Source of the DNA: Rapana venosa
Taxonomy: Eukaryota > Mollusca > Gastropoda > Neogastropoda > Muricidae
NCBI GenBank assembly: GCA_028751875.1
Contig: CM054135.1
Coordinates: 10,984,631 to 11,048,630, forward strand
Length of the DNA stretch: 64,000 nt
Reading direction: 5' to 3'
The notes beneath the pieces are model-generated. The model was not told the origin of the DNA. It saw only the letters and a program-made list of their open reading frames with translations, and ran no database searches. Shown here piece by piece: positions 13,108-20,245 of this stretch (its first letter is position 1; each line of letters begins with the position of its first letter). A program made the position numbers and the translations under genes.

Positions 13108-15352
13108 CATATAGGAGGTAAAGGTAAAGGAGTCCTATAACCTATAAGGTCGTAGGGGAGCGAGGCGTCAGAGACCTCACTTCTCTAGGGCCAGCATATT
13201 GAGGGCGGCGCCCATCTCCTCTCCCTTGCTGCTTTACCTTCCCTGACCCTAAAGAGGGCAGGTACCCATTTACAGCTGGGTGAACTGTACTGAAGCCAAG
13301 GCGCGCAAACGGTCACCCATCCAACTGGTAACCACGCTCGACGTTGCTCAACTTGGCTGGGGGAAAGCGAGTGCTCCGACCACTGAGCTATCCCGTCCCC
13401 TATATACATATATATATATATATATAAACAATCAGCAGCATCACAGGAACAACAAGCTTATATTGTGCTCAAAAGACGTCATTAGTATGATGGCCGGTGG
13501 ACAGAATACTTGTCATCTTCCTGATAATGCTCAGTGCTGTTATGCATTCCTTATTATTTTTACATCTTCTTCTTCATCGTCGAACGCTCATACAGCAACT
13601 ATTGTCGTCTGTTATATGAGTGAAAATGTGTCGTGCTGCCGTTAAGCACCTGACAAGTCAGGCCCAGCACATCCAACTTCAGTGTGGGAGAACATTGTTA
13701 TCTTTTAAGTCTTTCTGGAAAAAAATCCAGGAGAATGGATCAAGAAGGTAGAAAACAGACAAGGAAGAGGTGACAGGAAGAAAAGGAACAAGGCAGAAAC
13801 AAAGAGAGGGATAAAAAAGAGGAAATTTCTAACATAGAATTTCCAGAATATGGGGATGCTATTTATACTGACAGACTCCTGGCATCCCCACAGGCGATTA
13901 TTTTTACATGAAGAACAAAATTACGAAGGAGAAGACAAAAAGCGTATCAAGTAGGCAAACAAATGTAGATTGACGTCGTTCACTTTGGTTATTGTGGTCA
14001 CATGTCTTTATAGATTATCGCTCAGTTGTGTCATGATGGGTGTTGTTGTTGATGATGGTGATGACGACGATGAAGGCAGTGTGGAAAACGTGACTGTGTG
14101 AGCAGAGGTGAGCCAGCTGAAGGAGCTGCTGAAGGAGTACCAGGTGCTGCGCTACCAGCCCACCAAGGAGATCATGGACACCTACAAAGACGGAGGTGTG
14201 GCCATCATCGACCAGTGGATCTGCTCCCATGCCAAGTCAGTAGCAGGCAATTTAGACATCATTCTGATCATGCTGTATGTCTGCCTTGGAGTCTGTGGTG
14301 GTGTGATAGCTCAGTGCTGGTGAAGGCAGTGTAAAGGTTTAGTGTCTGTGTGTGTGTGTGTGTGAGAGAGAGGAATGGTTCTGTGTGTTACTCATTAGAG
14401 GTAATCAATAAATATTTACTGTTTAGGAAGGTGTATGTTTGCTTGGAAGAAGGGTGGAGGGAAGAAAGGGAAATGTAATTGTCCCTTGTAATTGCACTTT
14501 GCAAATTCTAGCGCGCTTTCCACTTTAATGTAAAGTTACCGTTACTCCTAGTGCTGCCCATGGTGTGTGTGTGTGTGTGTAACGTCAAATGCTCTCATGT
14601 TAATATGTGTGATAATCTTTAATCTATGTTGTTATTAGGCTTACAGGTTTGGTTTTGATCTTAATACCTGTGCCACTCAAAATGTCTCCGTAACTGAGTT
14701 AACGGAGTATTCTGGAGTCTTGGACAGAGTGATAGTGATGATTGTTAAATAGGGCGTAGGTTTTGATTTCTAGTCATAATAGTTGTGGATTCAAGATTGA
14801 ATTGTTGAACAGATGGAGTAAGGCTGGTGTGTTTGTGTGTGGGTGGGGGGGGGGGGGGGGGGGGGGGGGGGATGACTCACAAAAAGTGTATAGTGAGTTT
14901 CGGAAACACAGACAAATCAGCTTACATGATTGGTGAAGGAAAAGTATGCATGAAGTTTAAGTAAGCCATGATTTCTTTGTCAGAAAAGTGATGCAGTGCA
15001 TATTCTTGTAGCCTGCTTTATATAACTTACAAGAAGGAAGGTGGCAGGATGGTTAAGACGTTCACCTGCCTAACAAGTAAGCCGTGAGGTTCTGGGTTCG
15101 ATTCCCAGCCTCTCCCTTTCTTCCCAGTTTGACACGAAAATCGAACTGAATGTCAAAGTCCTTTGGATGAGCCTATGAACGATGTGAGAATTCATGCAGA
15201 ACATCTTGCGTACACGTTAAAATCCCGTTCCAACTTTTGGAAGAGTAGGCCATTTTGTGCCAGTAAGAAGGAATGACAAAAGTCTTTTAAAACACATGCA
15301 CATAGTTGTATTTCTTCATCATCCCTGAAGATGGAATGCTGGTACCTAAATG

Positions 15353-15383
<31 letters not shown>

Positions 15384-15688
15384 GGAGCCTGTGAGAGAAG
15401 AAAAAAGACTCACAATGATTGCAGTTTTGGGTCGGCGTGAGTGAAGCAACTACACTGACCCACTTGTTTATTCTTTCTTCAACAACTAAAATCGCAACAC
15501 TGTTTGTCTGTGTGTGTAAAAAAAAAAAAAAAGACATTGCTTGCGTTGTTTTATCTGTTCACATGCAAAGAAGCACGAGAAGGCCCTTAAAGACAGTAAA
15601 ACATTTCTGACAGACACTCCCCTACCCCCATCCTCCACCCTTGCCCCTCTGTCCTTCCCTTATCCACTCCCTCTCTTCTCTCCCCCCC

Positions 15689-15722
<34 letters not shown>

Positions 15723-16220
15723 TCTCCATCTCTGAAACCTAATTGCATTTTGTAATCCTTTTTATTTGGGGAGGGGTGGGGGGGTAGGGGGTTGTTGTTG
15801 AGCTCCTCTGCTAGAGCTCAAAGGTTTGTCTGTGCGACAGTCCTCCCCCCCCCCACTCCCCCACCCCGAACCATTCAGGTAGCCGCCGCATTCCAACTCT
15901 GGGGATCATCATATTAATGTTTACAGTAATTGTAGTGAGACTATGGCACTCCTAGATACCCTGGTACTGTGTCACTCGCTACACATGAATGTATGCTAGC
16001 GTTCATGTTCATTTCCTTACATATCGTACGTAACGGTTGTTTCTTCTGGCGACAAATGTGCAGGTACTTCATCGGAACCAAAGAGTCGACCTTTTCTTTT
16101 CGAATTCAAGACGAGCGGGAAATTCTGGGGTTCGACCCATCGACCTCCTTTAACCGGCTTTGTGGAGACAAGGACAAGGAGTGTGAGCAGCCGGCCAAGT
16201 GGACCGTGGTGTACACATGA
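2821..16220 (+). CDS. POFUT2: GDP-fucose protein O-fucosyltransferase 2, nine coding exons
   Basis: Transfers fucose from GDP-fucose to Ser/Thr of thrombospondin type 1 repeats in the ER (GT68 family). Exons: 2821-2960, 3869-4119, 4359-4474, 6186-6322, 7897-7963, 11141-11266, 12200-12380, 14106-14235, 16064-16220. All introns are GT-AG and all phases agree, giving 434 aa; the human protein is 429. Residues 1-20 look like a signal peptide ([17 protein letters not shown]). [20 protein letters not shown] spans the exon 1/2 junction, and Glu57 in it aligns with the catalytic Glu54 of human POFUT2. [16 protein letters not shown] (294-300, nucleotide binding), [16 protein letters not shown] and [15 protein letters not shown] are family signatures. 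LLRNTTAR keeps a conserved N-glycosylation site at Asn211; the second human site becomes DST. The start is the only Met that gives a signal peptide. There is no internal stop or frameshift. Confidence 0.97.
3296..3358. repeat. (AC)n microsatellite in POFUT2 intron 1
   Basis: About 60 bp of pure AC preceded by an ACTC-type run (CACTCACTCA). Confidence 0.95.
3869..4119 (+). CDS. POFUT2: POFUT2 exon 2
   Basis: Acceptor TTTTTCCCAG, donor GTATGT. Encodes the GDP-fucose and catalytic-base region ([14 protein letters not shown], then [10 protein letters not shown] and FFDLPSL). Ends in phase 1. Confidence 0.95.
4208..4294. repeat. (AC)n/(CT)n microsatellite in POFUT2 intron 2
   Basis: Imperfect AC repeats with ATAC interruptions run into a CT-rich tract. 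Intron 2 holds nothing else. Confidence 0.85.
4359..4474 (+). CDS. POFUT2: POFUT2 exon 3
   Basis: Acceptor CTGTGCAG, donor TTT|GTGAGT. Encodes 39 residues including LQNYAEGW. Ends in phase 0. Confidence 0.94.
4563..4835 (-). mobile_element. SINE family A lacking its tRNA head
   Basis: A TTTATTTATT tail, then CAAGGATAATGGAATAAGCA through GTTAACTCCAG. The tRNA-like head is replaced by TGTG repeats at 4836. Confidence 0.85.
5168..5230. repeat. (GT)n microsatellite in POFUT2 intron 3
   Basis: About 60 bp of TG repeats. Confidence 0.95.
5408..5644 (-). mobile_element. SINE family A, 5'-truncated
   Basis: A TTTTATTTATTTTATTTTAT tail and the complete family A 3' half, stopping at CTCATCCGAAG. Confidence 0.85.
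5785..6066 (+). mobile_element. Complete tRNA-derived SINE with 14-bp target duplication
   Basis: TTGGTCCTTTCGAC occurs perfectly at 5785-5798 and 6053-6066. The element between starts with AAGGAGGCACCG, a Leu/Ser-tRNA-like head: A box TGGTTGAGTGGTTTAGGCGG and B box GGTTCGATTCCCGC. The body contains CAGACTAGCGTCCTGTCACA and GGGATAAGCTCCGGCTC, blocks that resemble a conserved SINE central domain. There is no poly-A tail. Perfect duplications suggest a fairly recent insertion into POFUT2 intron 3. Confidence 0.88.
6186..6322 (+). CDS. POFUT2: POFUT2 exon 4
   Basis: Acceptor TGTTTCAG, donor AG|GTATCT. Encodes [10 protein letters not shown], a cysteine at residue 194 and the glycosylation sequon NTT at 211. 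Ends in phase 2. Confidence 0.94.
6945..7243 (-). mobile_element. SINE with tRNA-like and 5S-rRNA-like head
   Basis: On the minus strand the head reads AGCTCAGTGGTCAGAGCAC, then AGCTAAGTTAAGCAGC and GGATGGGTGGCCG, which resemble the 5S rRNA internal promoter. The body (CTTGGCTTCAGGAC, TGGGTACCTGTCCCC, CAATATGCTGGC) matches the copies at 13.1-13.4 and 59.2-59.4 kb. Confidence 0.82.
7897..7963 (+). CDS. POFUT2: POFUT2 exon 5
   Basis: A 67-nt exon with acceptor TGTTGCAG and donor GAG|GTACAG. Encodes [13 protein letters not shown] and WYWE, matching the human VMLDRAENLLHDHYG region. Too short to be found as a frame on its own. Confidence 0.92.
8536..8640 (+). mobile_element. SINE B/D 3' tail fragment
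   Basis: CTGAAGTCGGAATGCAGCTA, AAATCTCACCACTGGTCATC and AGAGCTCTAGCTGAGGAG form the shared 3' end of families B and D, here in the sense orientation. Confidence 0.7.
9385..9650. repeat. Dispersed repeat, family G
   Basis: CAGCAACTATTGTTGTCTGT, GCCTGACAAGTCAGGCCCAG and TTAAGTCTTTCTGGAAAAAA, followed by a purine-rich stretch, recur at 13.56-13.90 kb and partly at 25.99-26.20 kb. CCTGACAAGTCAGG is an inverted repeat. No coding frame or tRNA-like box was found, so the class is unknown. Confidence 0.7.
9655..9735 (-). mobile_element. SINE B/D 3' tail fragment
   Basis: After a T and G run, AGTTCTGAGATTCACCAATG and GTGATGTTTTTACGTACATG match the family tail. Highly degraded. Confidence 0.5.
9835..9990. 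repeat. Dispersed repeat, family F (short copy)
   Basis: TCCCTGGCTATGCTAAACTT, GTCTGGATGGCACAGTCTGC and GTCATAGTGACCCTGTTGGT match 61.36-61.52 kb closely. Class unknown. Confidence 0.7.
10155..10410 (+). mobile_element. tRNA-derived SINE, family D
   Basis: A degenerate head with A box TAGCCAAATGGTAAAGACCA and B box GGGTTCGAATATC. The core includes AGAGTGCAGACCTACCAGTG and ATGAACATACCCAGCATGCA. The same core is found on the minus strand at 52.6-53.0 kb. Confidence 0.78.
10770..10975 (-). mobile_element. SINE B/D 3' part with TTG tail
   Basis: TTGTTGTTGTTGTTGTTCCT followed by GAGGTTCATCAATTGTGAGA and TTTTACCCACCATGAA. This shows the family tail to be (CAA)n on the sense strand. Confidence 0.65.
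11141..11266 (+). CDS. POFUT2: POFUT2 exon 6
   Basis: Acceptor TAATCCCCAG, donor AGA|GTGGGT. Encodes [18 protein letters not shown] and EDWTKMR. Both ends are in phase 0. Confidence 0.94.
11430..11650 (+). mobile_element. SINE family A with tRNA head, truncated 3'
   Basis: GGTAGCCTGGTGGTAAGAGC (A box) and GGATCGATCCCAGG (B box), then GTTAACATCAGTGCCAACTC and TTGGATGAGACTCTAAACCG. It stops before the family tail. Confidence 0.8.
12200..12380 (+). CDS. POFUT2: POFUT2 exon 7
   Basis: Acceptor TTTCCCCAG, donor CAAG|GTCAGG. Encodes [14 protein letters not shown], the conserved Arg-containing fucosyltransferase motif, and TLFIASDAS. Ends in phase 1. Confidence 0.94.
12451..12548. repeat. (AC)n, (AT)n and (ATA)n microsatellites
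   Basis: AC repeats to about 12494, then TA and TATAGA repeats, then ATA trinucleotides that form the tail of the adjacent SINE C. Confidence 0.9.
12536..13018 (-). mobile_element. Full-length tRNA-derived SINE, family C
   Basis: The right end read on the minus strand is the head: GGTGGTCTAGAGGTAACGCG (A box) and GGTTCGTACCCC (B box). The core contains CTTTCGGATGAGACGATAAA, also found in families A and B. The 3' end is AGCGCTATATAAATTCCATA plus ATT repeats, shared with the LINE 3' end at 44.0 kb. A long T run at 12720 splits the body. Confidence 0.85.
13020..13105. repeat. (AT)n microsatellite
   Basis: About 80 bp of AT dinucleotides with a few TATT breaks, sitting between two SINEs. Confidence 0.95.
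13127..13404 (-). mobile_element. SINE with tRNA-like and 5S-rRNA-like head, best copy
   Basis: On the minus strand it reads GGGATAGCTCAGTGGTCGGA (tRNA-like A box), then AAGTTGAGCAACGTCGAGC and CAGTTGGATGGGTGACCG. The last two closely follow the animal 5S rRNA internal control region. The body ends in AGGTCTCTGACGCCTCGC and a short CTTTACC-type tail. It is the most complete of three copies. Confidence 0.85.
13560..13900. repeat. Dispersed repeat, family G (longest copy)
   Basis: Matches 9385-9650 through CAGCAACTATTGTCGTCTGT, CCTGACAAGTCAGGCCCAG and the purine-rich end, and extends further to ACTGACAGACTCCTGGCATC. Lies in POFUT2 intron 7. Confidence 0.7.
14106..14235 (+). CDS. POFUT2: POFUT2 exon 8
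   Basis: Acceptor GAGCAG, donor CCAA|GTCAGT. Encodes [16 protein letters not shown], the most conserved C-terminal block. Ends in phase 2. Confidence 0.94.
14845..14871. repeat. Poly-G run of 27
   Basis: An uninterrupted G homopolymer in POFUT2 intron 8. Its exact length is unlikely to be reliable in any assembly. Confidence 0.9.
15034..15350 (+). mobile_element. tRNA-derived SINE, family B
   Basis: Head GGTGGCAGGATGGTTAAGAC (A box) and GGGTTCGATTCCC (B box). The core contains AAAGTCCTTTGGATGAGCCT and CATGCAGAACATCTTGCGTA, and the tail is CATCCCTGAAGATGGAATGC. It is truncated at TGGTGTG. Full copies lie at 35.6 and 60.7 kb. Confidence 0.82.
15690..15719. repeat. Poly-C run of 30 in a C-rich tract
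   Basis: A C homopolymer preceded by CTCTCTTCTCTCC. With the G runs near 14.85 and 15.37 kb it makes intron 8 rich in G4-prone tracts on both strands. Confidence 0.9.
15785..15920 (-). mobile_element. SINE B/D 3' tail fragment
   Basis: TTGTTGTTGAGCTCCTCTGC, AGAGCTCAAAGGTTTGTCTG and AGGTAGCCGCCGCATTCCAA are the family tail read in reverse. Confidence 0.65.
16064..16220 (+). CDS. POFUT2: POFUT2 exon 9 with stop codon
   Basis: Acceptor AATGTGCAG. Encodes [30 protein letters not shown] and the C-terminus WTVVYT before TGA. No KDEL-like ER retrieval signal is present. Confidence 0.95.
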
Positions 16221-16792
16221 GAAGTGGCGCCCTGTCTGTAGGTACACTGGACCAAACACACATCTCCAGTCTGTTGGTCGGTTTGATTCGATATGGTTGG
16301 GTTTTTGTTTTTTTCCAGTTTGTTGTTGTGCTCATTACTTGCATGTTAGGGGGTTTTGTGTTTGTTTTTTGTTTGGTTGGATTTTTTTTTTTTTTTGGGG
16401 GGGGGTGGGGGGGGAGATCAATTTCACCTAACCAAAAATTCTGATACTGTTGTATATTTGGGTGTGTACATTTGAACTGCTTTTTATTTTTCCCTCAATA
16501 ACTTTTTTTGCAGGTTTTGTTGTTTGTTAGGGGTTGCTTTTGTTTGGGGGTTTTGTTTGTTTGTTGTTTGGGGTTTTGTGGGGGGGGGGCGGGGGTGGGG
16601 GGTGGGGGGGGGGGGGTTATTGTTTCTTTGGTTTCCCCAATTCCTTTTTTTTGGGGGGAGGAGGGGGAATGAATGTTCAGGATTTTGAGCTCTTCACCAG
16701 GTATGAAAAAAACAGGGACTCAAGAATAGTTTAATAACTATCTCAATTGAGATATTATGAGAGAGAGAGAGAGAGAGAAAGAGTGTGTGTGT

Positions 16793-16796
<4 letters not shown>

Positions 16797-16871
<75 letters not shown>
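16797..16871. repeat. (GT)n microsatellite
   Basis: About 75 bp of TG repeats preceded by a short GA run. Confidence 0.95.
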
Positions 16872-16873
<2 letters not shown>

Positions 16874-17152
16874 AAGACAGAAAATATTTTTGTGTGCATA
16901 TGCTTGTACTAATGGCCTGTTTCAGACTGTTTTAAAGTTACACTCAGTCAAAATATTGTGTGTGTGTGTGCGCGCGCATGCGTGCATGTGTGTGTGTGTG
17001 TGTATGTATTTAAGCAAACAAGTTTTTTATTTGTGCTTGTGTCAACAAGGTACCAGAATTCACATGCCCCAGGCTTGTCTTTTTGTATGTTTGTCAACTT
17101 TAACATGTCATTTTCTTTTCAGTAAATCTAAGGTTTTTTTAAATGCTCTTAT

Positions 17153-17484
17153 TCTGAGGATAATGGAATAAGCACTCATGCTTTTTTGTTTGTTTTTTAC
17201 ATCCAGTGCCTATATGCATGCAGTTTTGTCAAATGTGTAATCCATTCCCACCAGCACCCAAAGTCTTCCTCTTCAGAAAGGTGGAACAGACGTACACGAG
17301 ATGTTCTGCATGCATTCACAAGCAGGACCTCAGTTTATAGCCTCATCCGCAGGACTTTCAGGGGGGTGGAGTTGGCACTGATGTGAACTCCAGAGGACAA
17401 AACCTCCTCCAACAACAGGTGTGGCTGGAACCCTGGTCATCTGACCGCAAGCACAACGCCCCAACCACTAGGCTATCCCGGCCC
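17153..17484 (-). mobile_element. SINE family A, full length
   Basis: From CTGAGGATAATGGAATAAGC at the 3' end to the head ACCACTAGGCTATCCCGGCC at the right. A T-rich insertion (TTTTTGTTTGTTTTTT) interrupts the tail region. The B-box sequence has decayed to GGCTGGAACCC, so it is an old copy. Confidence 0.82.
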
Positions 17485-17499
17485 ACTGCATCAACCTTA

Positions 17500-18350
17500 C
17501 CAAAGGGGTTGACCTGTTTTCAGACATGGTTTTTTTTTAGGGGATAACAGAACTCAAAATTCAAGGGAAACTGCTGGTATGTTCGTTTTGTTTTTATCAA
17601 TCAAACTGCTGAGAGAAGTTGTTTTGCTTGTTAGTGAATATGACTGAGCCAGGGTTTTTTGGTTTTTTGTGATTGATGCGGGGTTTTTTGGTGTGGTCTT
17701 ACCAAACTGGATTGAATGCATTTTGAACAAAAGAGCAGAAATATCAATATCATTGAATTTTAATCAAAAGCACAACTGATTTAAAGAAGTTCAAAAGGAC
17801 TTTAAAAAATACTTAACTCCATGAACGCATTTTTTTTAAGAACCATATTAAAGACATCAACTTTTGGATATTAACCCCCCCCCTCTCTTTTTCCCCCTAT
17901 CATTAGCATTATTTTTATCAGTAGCAATTATCTGTTATCACCCAATGACTATAAAAGCTCCCAAAAATTTGTCATCATTAATTTCAGTGTCAATACTCAT
18001 GTATTGAACTGGATTGATTTTGTCTTTCTTTCTCAGAAATCCGGATCATAGAATAAAGTAATCTGGAAAAAACAACAAAACATTGCTGCCATGAAGGGGC
18101 TGAAGTACAATATCTGCTGTGATCACTTTTTCTGTAGATGTGTCTTTTTTTTCACAGATCAACTAGGATTCTAAGCTTTCACCAATTGATTTTGTGTGTG
18201 TGTGTGTTGATTTAATATTTAATAATTAGTGTTTTTAATCATGATTTTGTTGTCGTGCTGAGTCAAAATGGGGATACCTTGGAAAGATGAAATTGTTTCC
18301 AAATTTACAGGAGTACTTTAATACGTTTTGTTGTTTGTGGTTGTTGATGG
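17500..18350. other. No recognised feature
   Basis: AT-rich with T homopolymers. No frame, tRNA-like box or repeat seen. Confidence 0.5.
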
Positions 18351-18351
18351 G

Positions 18352-18570
18352 GGAGGGGGGGGTTGTTGTTTTGTTGTTGTTGTTGTTTGGGGTTTTTTTT
18401 TGGGGGGTTGCTTGGTTGTTGTTGTTCTTTTGGGGTGGGGTGGGGAGGGGGGTGGGGGTCGTTCCTTGGCTAGAGCTCCAAGGTTCACAAGTGATAAGAT
18501 TTTGCGTATGCTACCACTCTCCCCACCATTAAGGTAGCGGTATTTTGACTTTGGGGATGGTTATATTTTA
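18352..18570 (-). mobile_element. SINE B/D 3' part
   Basis: TTG repeats and G runs, then CTAGAGCTCCAAGGTTCACA, GATTTTGCGTATGCTACCAC and AAGGTAGCGGTATTTTGACT. Confidence 0.65.
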
Positions 18571-18894
18571 CTTCTAGTTGTCTCATCTGCTCATGGACAT
18601 TGGTGCATGGCCGGCACATCCCTGTAACTAACTGCAGTTCAGTCGTCAGTTGTGACTTCATGTTTCAGTCCATTTTGTTTGATATGATTTAACCCTCAGA
18701 TTATCTTTAAAAAGACAAGAGTACATCATCAGGAAACTGTTGATTGGTTCATGAGGAAATGTTCACGTTTGAAATGTACTTGAGTGTGGATTGAAAGGAT
18801 TTTTTTTTAGCATGCTTGTATATCTCTATCAGTATACATTGTTGTTCTTCACTTTAACATTTTCCTGTTTTGAGTGATATAAGACAAATAAAGA

Positions 18895-18899
18895 GTGTG

Positions 18900-18978
<79 letters not shown>
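18895..18978. repeat. (GT)n microsatellite
   Basis: About 80 bp of TG repeats, just after an AATAAA at 18887. Confidence 0.95.
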
Positions 18979-18982
<4 letters not shown>

Positions 18983-19199
18983 AGGTATGCATTTTTCTGT
19001 GCTACTCTACAATACATTTTATGCTTAGAGATGGAGAGATCTTTATGACTGATGCATTATGAGAAAGCAGAGATTGGGGGATTAGAAGGAAGGGAGGGGG
19101 GGGGGGGGGGAGTGGCTGACTGCCATGGGTGTGTATACTCAGTACCTATGCAAAACGTTTACTTGTCTTGTGGCACTGCTGTTCACAAGTTACATACAC

Positions 19200-19470
19200 A
19201 GACATAACCAGCTGCAATGGCACAGTGGTTTGTGTGTTGGGTCCCTGGCTGGAAAATCTAAGGTTTAAATCCCATAATTTTTTTTTTGGTCAGACTACAG
19301 CTAGCTCCTAACCAGCATGAGTTGCTATAGGCTCTCTGAGGAGACTAATACCACTCAGTCGAGCTTCATCCCATTTACAGATGCGATTTTGAGGGTGTTA
19401 CTCAAATTATCTGACCAACACTGCAGGTTTCTGTCTCTCTCAAGCCCGGTTGTCGCTGGGATATATTTAA
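19200..19470 (+). mobile_element. Degenerate tRNA-derived SINE, family E
   Basis: A-box-like GCACAGTGGTTTGTGTG and B-box-like AAGGTTTAAATCCC, then a non-coding body. A related head (GCTGCCATGGCACATGGGTT) occurs at 63.85 kb. Confidence 0.5.
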
Positions 19471-19479
19471 AATAGAAAG

Positions 19480-20055
19480 CATAGAGTACAACCTTGTCAA
19501 GTCGTCTCAAAGCACATATGCTCCCATAGCAGTATCATGACATCATCCTCATCACCTTTGATCGTAAAACAAAAATGGTCTCTGATTGAGTGGCCCCTGT
19601 TGTCTGGTCTCATGGTGCCCTCAGTTTCAGTTTCTCACTTTTGTGACTGTGGTGAGTTGCTGTCAAAGCCTTGTGGGTCAAAAGTTCATGGGAGAAGATT
19701 GCTGGAGGGAATGTTGTGGTGGTCACAACCCCGGATGGGTGCCGTACTCAGTGTGGCTTCAACAATGCTGTCATTGTTGTCAGTAGGGGGTATAGTAGTA
19801 GGCAGTGTCCTGCATTTGTTAACTCAGAACAGGGACTGCTGAACATCACCAAAGTGAAGCAGCAGCAGTGCAGGGCCCTTCTAGTTGGTGGCCTCATGGG
19901 GGCCAAACACTGATGGGCTCCTTGTAGACTTCCAACTTTGAGGATACGACATGGCAAGCATGGGCATAGCGGAGGTGGAGACATTGGAATGAGTGGCCTG
20001 GAAACAGCAGGATGGGAATGTTACAGACCAAAGAAAAAATACATGAACAGGGTTT
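19480..20055. other. No recognised feature
   Basis: Contains open frames of 80-100 codons on both strands but no protein family I recognise, no splice context and no conserved motif. Confidence 0.5.
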
Positions 20056-20059
20056 TTGG

Positions 20060-20245
20060 TTTAGGTTTTTGTTGTTGTTGTTGCTGTTTCTCAGCTAGAG
20101 CTCTGAGGCTTACCAGTGGTGAGAGTTTTGCATATGCTACCATCGTCCTCCCCCCCCCCCTCCCCCCAATCACCAAATAGGTTAGCCACATTCTGACTTT
20201 GGGGAGACAGGGTTCCAATCTGCTGTAATCCAGACTGATGTTTTG
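20060..20245 (-). mobile_element. SINE B/D 3' part with TTG tail
   Basis: TTGTTGTTGTTGCTGTTTCT, CTAGAGCTCTGAGGCTTACC and TAGCCACATTCTGACTTTGG. Confidence 0.68.

Larger units (their letters stand above)
16221..18057 (+). other. POFUT2 3' UTR and downstream flank
   Basis: Holds G/T-rich low-complexity sequence, a GT microsatellite and a SINE. AATAAA at 18052-18057 and again at 18887-18892 are candidate poly(A) signals. The true transcript end cannot be fixed from sequence alone. Confidence 0.4.

Noticed and set aside
19537..19842. 101-codon frame as a small gene
   Set aside because: No recognisable domain, no splice or start context, and overlapping frames of similar length exist.
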